Source: Panax quinquefolius
Lineage: Eukaryota > Streptophyta > Magnoliopsida > Apiales > Araliaceae
Length of the DNA stretch: 64,000 nucleotides
Direction: 5' to 3'
NCBI GenBank assembly: GCA_020205615.1
Contig: CM035153.1
Span: forward strand, 100,461,735-100,525,734
Shown here in pieces: positions 49,366 to 63,720 of this stretch. The notes under the pieces are model-generated. The model did not search any database and was not told the origin of the DNA. It saw nothing but the letters and a program-made list of their open reading frames with translations. The position numbers were made by a program, and so were the translations under genes. Every line of letters begins with the position of its first letter. Position 1 is the first letter of the stretch.

Positions 49366-50186
49366 TGTAACGCCCCCCCAAATTCGTGTACTTGAAACCC
49401 AAACTTCGGTGCTTTACGATACCATTTCTATGAGCGAAAATAATACTAATAATAATAATAATATAAATATCAAACTTAACTTACATTATATCGAGTCTAA
49501 TCCTAAGTACGCAACCTTTACTACATTCTTTACATAATATATAATACATATCATTATCTTAATACAGTCTAACTATTACAAAAGATACCAATAATCATAT
49601 TCTGTTTGCTTTCCTTTTCACTTGTTCTTGCATGAACCTTCGGGTTAATCATGCCTAGCTGAAAACATTTAAATTTAAAGCAAGAATGAGCATTTGGGTG
49701 CCCAGCAAGTAATAACAATTATAAATATAATAAGCTAAAAGAATTAAATGTTTTCTTTGTACATCACTTCTACAACGAGTTAATAGTTGTGAAGTAAATT
49801 AAACCGATAATAATAACATAACAATTCTATACCAAAATTTTGAAACTACTTATTGGCTATAAATAGGGTTAAGTTGACATACTATGAACATTGTTTTTTA
49901 ATTTTTGAATAGGTTTAGCGAAACTTCATCCGCAAACCGTCATAACTTACGGAGGCGCGAGGTGTACATCCCATGGACCTCAGACGATCAATACTACATG
50001 CAAGAACGATATTATCGTTCACTCTGTCCGCCTTGGTAGCATAAAAGTTTTCCTTGTTCGGGATGTTCATACTTAGTCCGAATCCAAACCAAAATAATTT
50101 GATTGGATACAAAAGGTTTTTATCATATTCAACGATATTTCTAAATCTTCAATTCAGTCAATCTAGCTTGAGATCAAATAACTTAG

Positions 50187-50244
<58 letters not shown>

Positions 50245-53200
50245 ACATGTGATTAAATACTGATGATTATCCAAGTGAGGACACTTGATAACCATATTTA
50301 GAAATTAACGAACATAATATATATCTAAATTATATAATATAATATCATGTTGATAAACAATGATCGGATATAATATATACGACAATAGGGTTAATAATCT
50401 AGTACAATAATAATATAATTCTGAAACTTTCTTACTTATATCATTTGCGTAAAGAAAATGCAAAGGTAGGATACTTGCACGATCTGCTGCTTACACGATA
50501 CGTGACTTAGTTTTATCTTTTATATAAAAAACCTATCATTAATAAGATCATTTGATCGATTAGAATAACATACTATAACACATAGCACTTGCTTATTATA
50601 ATTAAAGCACATAACCTAATCACCTTGTCACACATATTCAACAGTCATTGAATCACAAACAAACATTAATACAGTCAAAATATCTAAGTCGGATCAATTT
50701 TTGAAATATGTCGGTGTACCTACGACTTTATCGGGTAATTATCGAGTCTAAGACTCTATCCTATAGTTCAATATATTGTAATATCAATCAATATATTATT
50801 TTTTAAATGACTTATAATAATTTTAAACATTTATTATAATTTATCATGAATTTTCAAACACCTAGAAATCATTATTAAATGATTTAAATATTAAATAATT
50901 CTATTATCATTAACATTTAATTAATATTAAACTATTAATGAAACCATTGCCAAAATATTAAAGTTATTTATAATAACTTAAAATATTTTTAAAAGTATTT
51001 ATATACCTTTAAATGATTTTTAAAACATTTAAAATCATTTTAAATAATTACCATTAATATTTAAATATTAATGCACTATTTATCAAAATATTAAAAGTCA
51101 TTAATTATAACTTAAAAATATTTTTAATTCATTTATATCCTTTTTAAATGATTTTAAAATAAATAAAACCATTTTTAAACTATTTATTTAATATAATTAT
51201 TAAATAAATTTAATATCATTAATATTAAATTAATATCATTAATATTAAATTATTAATGAAATTATCCTTTAAATATTAAAAGTTATATTTTATAACTTAA
51301 AATATCTTTAAACACTTTATTTTCATTTAAAATGATTTTTATAATATTAAAATCATTTTAAACTAATTTATTTAATATAATTATTAAATAAATCTAATAT
51401 CATTAATATTAAATAATTAATATTTTTATGAAAAAATATCAAAAGTTATATTTTATAACTTAAAATATTTTTATAATCTTTAAATCATTTTTATATGATT
51501 TTTAAATCATTAATTATATTTTTCATAATTTATTTAATACATTTATTAAATAACTTAATTATCATTAATATTAATTTATTAATGAAATTTCATCACAAAA
51601 TATTAAAAGTCATTAAAAATAACTTAAAATATTTTCTTATACCATAATATAATTTTAAATGATTTTTCATAATTAAAATATTTTAAATAATTTATTTAAT
51701 ATTATAATTAAATAAATTAAATACCTTTAATATTTCAAAAATATAAATATTTATGAAATATATTCAAAATAATTAAAAACTAATTTTCATAACTTTAAAA
51801 TAATTTTTAATAATTTATTTTATATTTTTAATAATTAAAACTAATTTTTCTATTTATTTAATAAAAATAATTAATTTTGTAAATAAATCTGTCATAAAAA
51901 GGCTGCTATAATGCACATAACCATCGCTATATAGGTGTTCTTCGTGTTCTTGAAAAGCACCCGTAAATGTATATAAGCGATCGAAGAGGGTATGTTTGAC
52001 CACAATAATCTAACATCCTTAAAGCTTTTACGGGTGTGATATGACTTCTGATCTTGGTAATATTAATGTAATACTACAAGTATAAATCAACAATTCATAG
52101 CCAAATCAAAAAACTAAAATTGAGATCTAAGCCTCCAAAATGATGTCGAAGTTTTCTTCATTTTTGAGTTTTTCAAAAATGAAGAATAGTTCAAAAAGTA
52201 TCTACTTTTGATCTCCATAACTTGAATCTGTGATAACTTTTGGTGTTATTATGGTTTCGATTTAAGTAGATAACATGCAAGCTACAATTATCATACACTA
52301 AAATTGATCTAACAACATCACCAATAGCTAGATCCATGAGCTTGTCAAATGTTGTCGAAGACAACGTTCATCCAATTTTTGGAAATTCCGAAAATGGTTT
52401 TCGTGGTCATTCTAAACCACTTTGACCATCCACACAATCCATTATATTTATTGTATAAGTAATATAAAGGCATGAATTTGAAGCCCATATAACATACTAT
52501 AATAATACGATACAACAACAACATCAAAGACTTAACATCCGATGATTTAAGCCGCTGCAATATCTTGTCGGACACCTTTGGAATGGAGTTTCGGGTTTAC
52601 CATAATCTCTTGGTCATGCTTTCGGTTAACCGAGTTTGACCAAGAATATCTTCTGACTTTGGATCCGATTCAAGCATGATTTCAAATCCGGATCAAAGAT
52701 ATCATTACGACTACAAAGTTAAAACATTTAAACGCCAAAAACACACAACAAACTGAGATCTATAGGGTCTGACATTCGTTGTCAGACCACTAAAAAAAAT
52801 TTCCCAAATTTTGAAAAACTTAAATTTCGAGCACTTTGATGTTATGGATCTAACATGTACCAACCCGGATCACTTATAGACACTACATAGAACATATTAC
52901 AACATATAATCACAACTTTTAACACATCAGATCAAGGATCGAATTTTTGGTTAGGTTTTATACCTTTATGCATCAATTCTTGAATCTATGCCTCTTGATT
53001 TGTTGTGGGTGTTAGTGTGGGGGCTTGTTTGGGGGGTGGATATGCTAACTATTTTCGTGGGTTTTGAGAGAGAGAAAATGGTTGAGTGTAAATGAGCAAA
53101 AATGAGACTTAAATATGATATTTTTCTCTCTCTTATGCTATATATATTACATGTATGTGTAATGTATGTAAATGAAATCAAATGATTGCTTTGTTTAATG

Positions 53201-54675
53201 TCACATGGGGTTAGTGAGAGTTGGTCAACCACTCTAATCTTAGCAAGATTTGCAAGAAATCTTCAATTATGCAATAAGGGCAAAATGGTCAATTGGCTTG
53301 GAATTTTAATGGCACATTGGTCATTTGGCAAACCCTTAGGGTTTAACCCTTAGGGTTTAACACAAAAATTATAGGATGTCTAAATTAGGGTTTGAAAATA
53401 TAACATTTTAGTTTCTTAAAATTGTAATTTAGAGTATACTAATTATAATTAGCTTTCTAATTACATTATACTTGAAAATTAGGTTTAGGCTTTACTAACG
53501 ATAATTAAGATTGCTAATTTAGTAATTAGGGCTTACAATTTACAAATTAGGATTGATAATTTAAATATTGGAATTTCTAGAAATTAAGTTTTCTAAATAT
53601 TAATTAGGGTTTCTTTAATTATCATAAGTTTCTATAATACTTAACATAATCATACTAACACTTTACATACTCAAATTCCAAACTTAAAATTGAGTTTTAA
53701 ATTAGGGTTTCTAATTTAGGTTTGAACTTTTAGAAATTAGGGTTTTAAATTTAGAGATTAGGTTTTTTTTCTAATTATTATATAAATGTATAATAACTAT
53801 CATTAGACACGTTAACATAATATTACAACTATAAAATGACTTAACAAATTTTTTAAAGATAGTAATTGACTTTTCGAATTAGGGTTTCTAATAAATTAGA
53901 GTCCATAAATATTAATTAGGGTTTAAAATAATTAGGTTTTCCTAATTAAAATTATATTCTATCATACGTGTCATTATTCATATAACATGAATGACTACAC
54001 AGATCTTGATCTCTCGTTTGACTTTTCAAACTAGGGTTTACAATTTAATATCTGGGGTTTTCAAATCTTATACTAAAACTATTCCACATCATTATCATTA
54101 CACACAAACAAGACACATATTTATAACAATGAAAAATCAAAATATAATTAATATTATATTATTATTCTCATTTCTTGATCAAAATCCAAAATTAGGGTTT
54201 GGATTCCATATCCGATTTATCTTTAATATATATATAAGTTAAATAATTAGCCATTATTAATTAATAAAATAGTTATTAAATAATTAAATCATTTCAATAT
54301 TATTTAAATAATATAAAATAAATTTTCATAAATAATTAATAAAAAAATAAAATTAATTATTATAAAATAATTTATAATAATCATTTCATATATTATTTAA
54401 ATAATATAAATAAATAATATTTTCTCACCTTTAAAATAATAATAAAATTTATCTGCAATTAATTAATAAAAATATTTCTACTTTAAAATTTAATTATTAT
54501 ATGAAATAACACTATAATTTATAATGAGTTTTGTATCAATAATTTTAAATCAAATTGAATTTGTAATCTCATTCATTTTGTAATAAATATATTTTATTTT
54601 CATCACATAAATACATAAAGTGTGATTACCCAATTTTATATATATTTTGTTATCACCTTTAAAATAAAAAAAAAT
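49366..54675 (-). repeat. Right LTR of F3, truncated at its inner end
   Basis: Starts TGTAACGCCCCCCCAAATTC and matches 42016 onward through the shared AT-rich array and the TTAGGGTTT cluster (about 53330-54210). Similarity stops near 54675, so the last 60 or so bases including TATTACA are missing. An (AT)n tract lies at 50196-50242. Confidence 0.82.
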
Positions 54676-56129
<1,454 letters not shown>

Positions 56130-56216
56130 TTATTCAAGCAATTCATTTGCTAAATGATTCGAACTTCATGACCTCAAACTCCATACACTCGTCGTATGAC
56201 CACCCGAGAGCACCAC
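56130..56216 (-). mobile_element. tRNA-derived SINE-like copy 1
   Basis: Read on the minus strand from 56216, GTGGTGCTCTCGGGTGGTC resembles a pol III box A. GAGGTCATGAAGTTCGAATCA resembles box B (GTTCGAATC). About 65 bp match the second copy at 59755 in inverted orientation. The 3' end is not defined. Confidence 0.6.
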
Positions 56217-56825
56217 GGCCTGGTATTAATTTCAACCAAGGATATATCTTTATATTAAAACTTCACCATCCCCAAAATCTATATTCTTGCATTATTATTA
56301 TATTACGATTTATTATTATTAATAAGTCTATATATATACATATAGGGGTTTTCTATTTAGAAATAAATTAATATCTATATTTATTATTATCCCTTTAATA
56401 TTTTTCTTATTTTTGTAATAATATCAATAAAAGGATTATTAATATATTAAAAAATATCATTCTTTAATAAAATATAAATAATTCATTATAAATCTTGCAT
56501 TATTAGTATTAATAATTTTATTATTAGCAATGATTATTAGTAATGATTTTATATATTAAGCGATGATTTTATTATTAAGAAATGATTTTATTATTAATAA
56601 AACTAGTTCAATTAGTCTAATAAGTAATGATGATAATTTTTCAAGTCATTTCGGAAATTAATTTACTTATCGAATTTATAAAAGTAGTGAAGTATTATTA
56701 TAATAATAATAATGTGATTATCAATATTAGAATTACTGATTATACCAATACTAGTCTTTGCGTAACATTAAGAGGAATAGTACATATTACATGTTCATTT
56801 TCATAAAATAAAAAACATAAAATGA
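56217..56825. other. AT-rich spacer
   Basis: Simple-sequence-like DNA rich in ATTATTA and AATGATTTTATTATTA motifs. I see no gene, RNA or element end. Confidence 0.4.
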
Positions 56826-56837
56826 TTAATACAATAG

Positions 56838-59190
56838 CGCGCCTATTTTTTTTGGCTCGAGAATCCCTAGCACTTTCGATAGTGATTTAAACTTATAAAT
56901 GGTCGGTTTCAAAGCCACAAATTGCACATTTTCGATGAGTCTTAGAAGGAATGATTTTCTCGAGTGCACTCTTGAATCTATATTGTTTTTTGCGGCCCTT
57001 TGTTTGAGAAATATTAGGTGGCAAAAACTCTTCTTCTTCTTCCACCTCTGCATCTTCATCGTCATTATCATCGTATCCCATATCATGATTTGGATCTCCA
57101 AGCTTGTCAATCAATGTAAATCATCTGCCGATTCGATAATATTCTCATCCGGATCATACTAGTCAACAACTCTTTTCCTCGTGCATTCGGTTTAAAACGG
57201 TTTTGTAACCTCGGATTTGAAAGCAATAGCTTTGCTTTCGCTAACTCCTGGTAATCACCCATCAAATGATTATAAGCGCATTGCTTGATTTTGTTCGAAG
57301 TCGGCGGATGTGGAGTTAAAGAGTAAGTCTTCACCATTACTTTTGTTCGCGTCTCTTGTCCCGCAGATGAAGGATCATATCGGTCGGTATTTGTGAAATA
57401 CTCTTTGCTATGAAATATCTCAAGATGTGCTGCATAATTCACGGTGAAAAAACATTTGGCGATTACATATTCTGCGATCCTAGTTGTCGATTGTTGACAA
57501 CTTCTTTATATCTTCCACCACTTTCGATTTGCATACGCATTATACACTTGCATAAACCTTAGTATCGGTGACACACAACTCTCACTAAGTTTATGAACAT
57601 TGTATTTCATGGAATCGGCGAATTGGCGTTGGAAACGCGTCTAAACATCTCTTTTGTGTACACTTATGCGGCGTGAACTTCTAAAGATGAGCCAAGTACC
57701 ATAATCCTTTTACGATGTTTTGTTATGTAGTCGGCCTTCCTCTCCACGATAAAATTTGTCTTTCTCTGACCTTTTGACTCTGCGGTACAAAACATAGCAT
57801 ACTGTTTGATGCATTAACATACTCATCAAAAAAGGCATTCATGCTCTCGCTTCTTCCAGTGGTAGTCATTCCAGTGGAAAAATATCTCTTTGTATATCTT
57901 TGGAATCCATTTACGTAAATACATCATACAAACTTCCAAGCCATTCATTAGTATACAATTCATAGGAACTTATCGAAATATGCCAACGCTCTTCAAATTC
58001 CTCGATGGATGATGAGTTATACACACAGTTGTTAAAATCATTTTTGAGCGATGGGTGCTCGGAAATAAACATGATGCAATTTTTAGAAATTTATTGCTAA
58101 TATGCGAGAACACATAAATGATAACTAGTTGGAAATACCGTAGCAATAGCATTACTCATGGCTCTGTCTTGATCGGTGATGATGGTTGTAGGTGCCTTGT
58201 AGTCCATGGCTTCAAGCCGTATACATAATACTGAAACGAAAGTGTCCTCTGTCTCGACTCGTAACAATGCAAATCCAAACAATATAGACTTATAATGGTG
58301 GTTGACCCCGGCAAATGGAACAAACGGCATGCCATACTTATTTGTCCGGTATGTACTATCAAATGTCACAACGTCTCCGAACCGTTGATGTATAAACCTT
58401 GATCGGACGTGAACCCACAAAATACAAGCTATGCGGTTGTTTTCACCGGGTTTCACTCGGAAAAAAATTTCTTTGATACTTAGGATGCAAGTTTGTTCAA
58501 ATGATTGACAACGACTTGTGCATCATTTTCATCTGCGAATCACGCCTTAAATCTACACCACATTCTCAACATTAGCGATGAAAGGAACATTTTGCAACCC
58601 ACCTCCCATTGTGCTCAAAACATTCATCATCTTACTAGGACCAATCTGAACTTATTTAAAGTGTCGATTAAATTTCTTGCAGCGGAGTAATATTTCTGTG
58701 AGTCTCGATCAAATCTACTTTGGTGGGGGTCACTAAGTGATGATTGTGCTCTAATTCAACAGTAGATATATGCTAATTGTCTTCTTTCTTATTGTGGATA
58801 ACATATATTCTAGCTTTGCACATTGTTCGTCCTATAGAGTCTCTCTGTCTAGTTATTTTATTACTACTATCTTCATCATCAGGTAAACTCTTGCCAACAA
58901 TTGGTGTATCGGCTTTCTTACATACATACTGCCTTGATCTGATATCATTCGTATTAGCATGTTTATGACTAGTTGCAATTCTAATCTCAAATCCATTTTT
59001 GCGAGCATATGATCTATAAAATATTGAACCTCTTCTAACGTATAAAAATAATTGACCAACGTCGAGAACAATATCAGTTTATTACTTTCAACTTCACTAA
59101 CAAATTCAGATGTATTATATGACATTTTGAAAAACTTACTTGTGAATAATAGTGATGAATTTTGCTCGATCAGAACTTCAACTTGATTTT
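56838..59190 (-). pseudogene. FAR1-family MULE transposase MULE-2, broken
   Basis: A second FAR1/MULE transposase on the minus strand. From right to left: a FAR1 DNA-binding start (about 59050-58850: FYTLEEVQYFI, later in another frame RQYVCKKAD); the MULE DDE domain (58456-58100: FGDVVTFDSTYRTNKYGMPF, FAGVNHHYKSILFGFALL, ITDQDRAMSNAIATVFP); a middle part near 57900-57840 with the SMNAFFDEYVN-type motif; and a C-terminal tail (57442-56838) with TKGRKKQYRFKSALEK and CAICGFETDH, a zinc knuckle. A SWIM finger is not visible. Frameshifts and stops occur throughout. No terminal inverted repeats were found, so the element boundary is unknown. Confidence 0.82.
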
Positions 59191-59484
59191 CTGAAGTGAA
59201 AGTGGGCAACCAGATGAAACAAATTATGAGTAGAGGAGAAAAGAAAATAATATCGAGAACAAATTCTATGGAAGGATAAGAAGATGGGTGCTCGAGAATA
59301 AACATGAGAAAATAGCGACTTCTAGACAATATTTAAAGGTAAAAAGACCGGTAGAATACGACTTGTCATGGTTAATGCTCAAAAGTCGAACTAATGTACT
59401 TTTCCCATATAATCAATATCGACTTTTTTCTATTCCCATAGTGTTGTATTATTATGTTTGACTACTTATTCACCGGATAGTGTT

Positions 59485-59561
<77 letters not shown>

Positions 59562-59751
59562 TGATGATAATAAAATAATTAAAAAAATATAATAAGCCAT
59601 TAGAATATGGAGCGACTTTATACTCAATTAAATAATAATAATAGAATAATAATAATAATCGAATAATTATAATAAAATATTGAGAAATTTAATTTGGGGG
59701 AGATGGAATGTTTTAAGATATATACAAATCCAAGTGCGATATGGCAATTAG
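59191..59751. other. AT-rich spacer with (AAT)n
   Basis: Includes a CCGGTAGAATACGACTTGTC motif at about 59348 that echoes 56081 and 59601, and a long AAT microsatellite. No gene was seen. Confidence 0.4.
59488..59559. repeat. (AAT)n microsatellite
   Basis: About 24 AAT units ending in GATGATGAT. Confidence 0.92.
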
Positions 59752-59890
59752 GCAAATGGTGCTCGGGTGGTCATATGATGAATGTTTGGAGCTTGAGGTC
59801 ATGGGTTCGAGTCTAGCTAGCGAGCGAAAATTTGATTTATTCGGTAGTTATAGCCTCTACTAAGTAGAAAGAATTTATTAATAATATATA
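59752..59890 (+). mobile_element. tRNA-derived SINE-like copy 2
   Basis: TGGTGCTCGGGTGGTC (about 59758-59773) resembles pol III box A and GGGTTCGAGTC (about 59803-59813) resembles box B, spaced as in tRNA-related SINEs. It is an inverted match to copy 1 (56130-56216). A unit of about 50 bp after it (TTATAGCCTCTNNTAAGTA) is repeated once more at about 59908-59950. Confidence 0.6.
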
Positions 59891-60210
59891 TATTTTATTT
59901 TTCCGGTTTATAGCCTCTCTTAAGTAAAAAATTTATTAATAATATATATTTCCAGTAGGTTAAGCTTTGTTCACATCGCCTTTATAAATCGCCTCGGGAA
60001 ATGCATTGAATAATGTTTTTGACCACTTTTTCTGCCACATCACCTCGGGAAAGAACACCTGCAAGCTCGGTAAACTAAAAAGCTGAATTAAACAACAGTA
60101 TCAGTGTTTGAATTTGGTCCTAAATGTATTTCATGTACCAGCTTGCATGAGCTTATTTAACCATCTATAGTGATCTATTGAGAACACACGTTGTTCAACC
60201 TAAAGTTCAG

Positions 60211-60218
60211 TATATAAC
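60211..60218 (+). promoter_or_regulatory. Putative TATA box of the PMD-C48 locus
   Basis: TATATAAC about 80 bp before a plausible leader exon (60240-60290) that ends in a consensus 5' splice site. The position is inferred. Confidence 0.4.
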
Positions 60219-60239
60219 TAGATAAAATTATAGTAAGAG

Positions 60240-63200
60240 TGAGTGGAGAGAGGGAGTATTTCGGAAGAGAGGAGCAAAAAACATCAACAAGTAAGTTTTT
60301 ATTTATTGTTATTTGTTCAGTTTTTAATAGTTTCTGTTGTTGTTATTATTTTCGTATAATAGTAAAATAATATTATTACATTATATAAATGAAAAAAACT
60401 TATTACGATGTACTCAATCAAGCCATTTTTTTCATGCATGTTATTCTTTGAATTAAAGGGGATATAATACCATGCATGTATTTGTTTTTGTTGTCATTAA
60501 TGCATGTTATCACTGCATATTATGCATGCATGTTATTCCTAGAATTTTTTTTCAATCCCCCCACTGACAGGGTCACCTGCTTCGTACTCCCTCCTTTCTA
60601 AATAACAAAATTATTATTACTTTTTTAAATTCAATTTAAAATATTTTGGAACTCAAAATTAAAAATGATTCATTAAAAATTATTAGTAAACAATAAATTT
60701 TATAATGAGTAGTGCTTTTAAAATTAAAACATGTTATTACTGAATTAGTTATTATTGTCATTTTGCAGCATGTTACTTTCAACTTCATTTTGTCATGCAT
60801 CTTAATACTAATATGGAATTGATGTATTTTTTTAGGTAAAAGATGGATAGTTGGGAATATGGGCGATTGATCCAGTGTTCTGCATGATCAACAAGATCAT
60901 GTATCAGATGACATATATCATGGGAGAGATAGGGAAAACTAGGCTCCAGTCAATATACTGATCAGAAATATAATCAGTGGGCTTTGACAAAAGAACAAAA
61001 AATCCTTTTAGATAAATGTGGATTTGGAGTATTTAGTTTTCAAGGTGTTGTACACCAAACTGACCTTGGTCTGATATCTGCCTTAGTCGAGAGATGGCGC
61101 TCGGAGACCAATACTTTTCATTTAAACTGTGGAGAAATAACAATCACGTTATAGGATGTTCACTTTATTTTTGGGTTACCGGTGGTGGGAAAGGCCTTAA
61201 CGGGTCCCCTTAACATCACCAATTTGAATTATTTTAGGGATTGTTTTGGAGATAAATTAGCTGGTGAATATTTTAGTTCAAAAAAAATGCAGTGCAATTT
61301 CATTAGTGTGGTTGCATGAACATTTTTTAATAAATGTCCCGAGAATGCAAGTAAAAGATGTGTTGTAGGGCGACACACAAAGGCATACATGTTGTGGTTG
61401 TGTGGGCGATATTATTCCCTAATAGGAATAGAAATAGTGTGCACCCACGATATATGTCTTTTATTGCCAACACTGAAGATTGTGTAACTTACTCTTGGGG
61501 CGCGGCAGTGTTAGCATATTTGTACAGATCTTTATATACTGCTACTAGGAAAGGAGTTAAATACATTAATGGTTGTGTTACATTGTTACAAATTTGGGCT
61601 TATGAGCGTGTAAGTATTGGAAAGCCAAACCCTTGGCCACAATCATCCTTATGGTTACCTAGGGCTTTAGCATGGTCCTATTTTGGAGCCCAGTTACCAC
61701 AGTAGGCGTGAGAATCCCCATCACCATTTGTCATTTCTGAGGGAGTTAGATATTAAGTCTATGTGGGATGTGGTTTGGCGGCCTTACATAATGTGGGATG
61801 ATGATATCAGTGGATTTAATTTTGAAGGCAGGTTGTTGGGATCTGGTGGGGTCCCCTTGATCCACTTTGATATTGTGGAATTTCGAGATCTTGGGGCCGT
61901 GTGATGAGATGAGTTCGGGTTTCATGCAAGGCATACAATCAACAGCCAAAAACCATGGTGACCTTAGGAAGGAGAAAAAGTTTAAATTTATTGATGTCGA
62001 GGATTGCATGGCCTTGAGAGGGGAATATATTTCGATGTGGGAGGCATACATGGATCATCTCGAAGGACAACAAACTGAAATTTCTGATTATGTCCCAATA
62101 GATGATTACATGGTCTGGTATAGGAAAATTACACGTTGGAAAATCCACCGACCTCGACGAAATGACGACCACGACAGTTGTTATGAGCCTCGGGCCATTT
62201 ACAACCAACAACACCTTATTCAAATGGTATAAAATTATATTCTTCTTTAATAAATCATGTATTGGAGTAAATACTTAATATTACATTTATTCATATTTAT
62301 TGTTAATAATATTTGTTTGTGTTTATCTTACATAGCAGGTTGAGAGTGCAAAAGTCGTTACTTGATAAATTTTGATGCTTACTCATTTGCCTCCAGAGTT
62401 GGTTCTACAAAAAAATAATTGGGATTTCAATCGCCTATCGACTTGAAGCAAGAGGTAAACAAATACCTCGACAGGGGGGTCCCATAAATTTTGGACCATA
62501 GTCCCAATACACAAACTTCGATGAAGGGCTTGGGAAACAAAGCCGATTATGTTGTACAAGAGAGCTACATACCCACCCCACAAGTAATCGAGGAGAGCTC
62601 CATTCCCACCACCCAAGCCTACGAGGAGTGTTACATTCCAACCTTCCAAACCTATGAGGAGTGTTTCATTCCAACCAACTCTTCATTTGCGGGACTTTAC
62701 GACGCCAGGATCTAGTTCACAAAAGGTATATATAGTTATGTTAATAGTGATGGTTTTAATTATTATTGCTATATAATAATAATGTACATTTGGGTCTCAA
62801 TCAGTACAAGATCGGGGAGACCACATCTCTTATGGACCAAAAGGGTCCTTATCCAAAAGACTTAAAGATTGGAAGGAGACATTTGTAAATAAACATATGT
62901 TTGGAAGCGTGGTGGCACCGGAAGAGGATTTATATCCTTTATCACATCCGCGCCGATTATATGAATTAGAACATAATGCGATCACAATCCTTAGGGCACA
63001 GGGAGTTGGATATTCGAGCATGTCATCGGCGCTTATATGTTGTTGCTACGAGGCGAGAGAGGAATACTACAGTCGCGGGGAATCTGAAGGTGGTCCCAAT
63101 TTGGTTTCATGAATTCATTCTTCATGCGTCTTGGGCGGGGCTATGTACCTACCGCACTAACGTGAATCTTGCATGGAGTTTTTGCAATCCATATGTTAAC

Positions 63201-63720
63201 CAAGATGTTGGTACACCTTTACGAATGCAAATACATATTCATGCTTTGTGTGTAGTACCAATCAACGCCATTTTGTCTTGTTCTATTCGCAGTTGAAGAT
63301 TGGATGGTTACCATAATTGACCGAACTTCTGATGACACTATGTATATTAAGTTACATGAAATGTACTCGAGAATTCGTTAAAGTTGCGGTATGTTTAGTT
63401 TTAAAATATTTTAATTTTATAATGTCCTTTAATATTAAAAATTATTAACCAACTACTTTTATGCATGCGGTACATTTGATACCATTTTGTTTGCGAAATG
63501 GTAATCCGATCGTGAATGGCCCAACGGTAATCCTCTTGTCTGGGACCTTAAAAGATTGGATAAAAACAACAAAACAACTCGGTATTTGTGGCATTTTGTA
63601 TGCAAGTATGTTGACTATTTTTTGTTAGGGCCAATAGGTAATATTTACGAAGAAAGTGGTCCTTGGAAGATGTCACGATCTTTTCGTTCTGCGTCGTAGG
63701 AGAGCTCTGAAGAAATCCAT
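60240..63720 (+). pseudogene. Plant mobile domain (PMD) plus Ulp1-like C48 protease gene, broken
   Basis: A gene remnant with a non-coding leader exon, an intron in the leader (GTAAGT at 60291 to AG at 60834-60835) and an ATG at 60843. The PMD half (about 60850-62226) shows DKCGFGVFSFQGV, LISALVERWRSETNTFHLN, ITL-stop-DVHFIFGLPV, RRENPHHHLSFLRELDIKS, VWRPYIMWDDDI and DDYMVWYRKITRWKIHRPRR. Plausible introns follow at 62227-62338 and 62726-62804. Between them lies a linker with YEECYIPT repeats. The C48 half (about 62805-63670) shows IGAYMLLLRGER, KVVPIWFHEFI, HFVLF (likely catalytic His), VEDWMVTIIDRTSDD (likely Asp), and GICGI then VCKYVDYFLLG in the next frame (likely Cys). Stops and frameshifts are many. 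Confidence 0.7.
60291..60835 (+). other. Putative intron in the PMD leader
   Basis: A consensus donor GTAAGT after CATCAACAA, and an acceptor TTTTTTTAG eight bases before the ATG. The interior is AT-rich. It is inferred from splice motifs alone. Confidence 0.5.

Larger units (their letters stand above)
42016..54675 (-). mobile_element. Gypsy-type element F3 with very long LTRs and a gag-only interior
   Basis: A left LTR (42016-47337) and right LTR (49366 to about 54675) of about 5.3 kb flank only 2.0 kb of internal sequence (47338-49365). The element reads on the minus strand: primer site at 49352-49363 and polypurine tract (TATAAGGGAGGATGAA) at 47338-47353. The left copy lacks the terminal TGTAACGCC, and the right copy lacks its last 60 or so bases, so no target duplication can be shown. 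The interior holds gag and zinc-knuckle remnants only, with no protease, RT or integrase. It resembles non-autonomous gag-bearing LTR elements. Confidence 0.82.

Noticed and set aside
59758..59813. Possible functional tRNA gene
   Set aside because: Box A and box B patterns are present but no acceptor-stem pairing or anticodon arm can be drawn; a SINE is more likely.
61746..62223. Minus-strand open frames of about 95-101 codons
   Set aside because: Antisense of the PMD coding stretch, which has clear family motifs on the plus strand.
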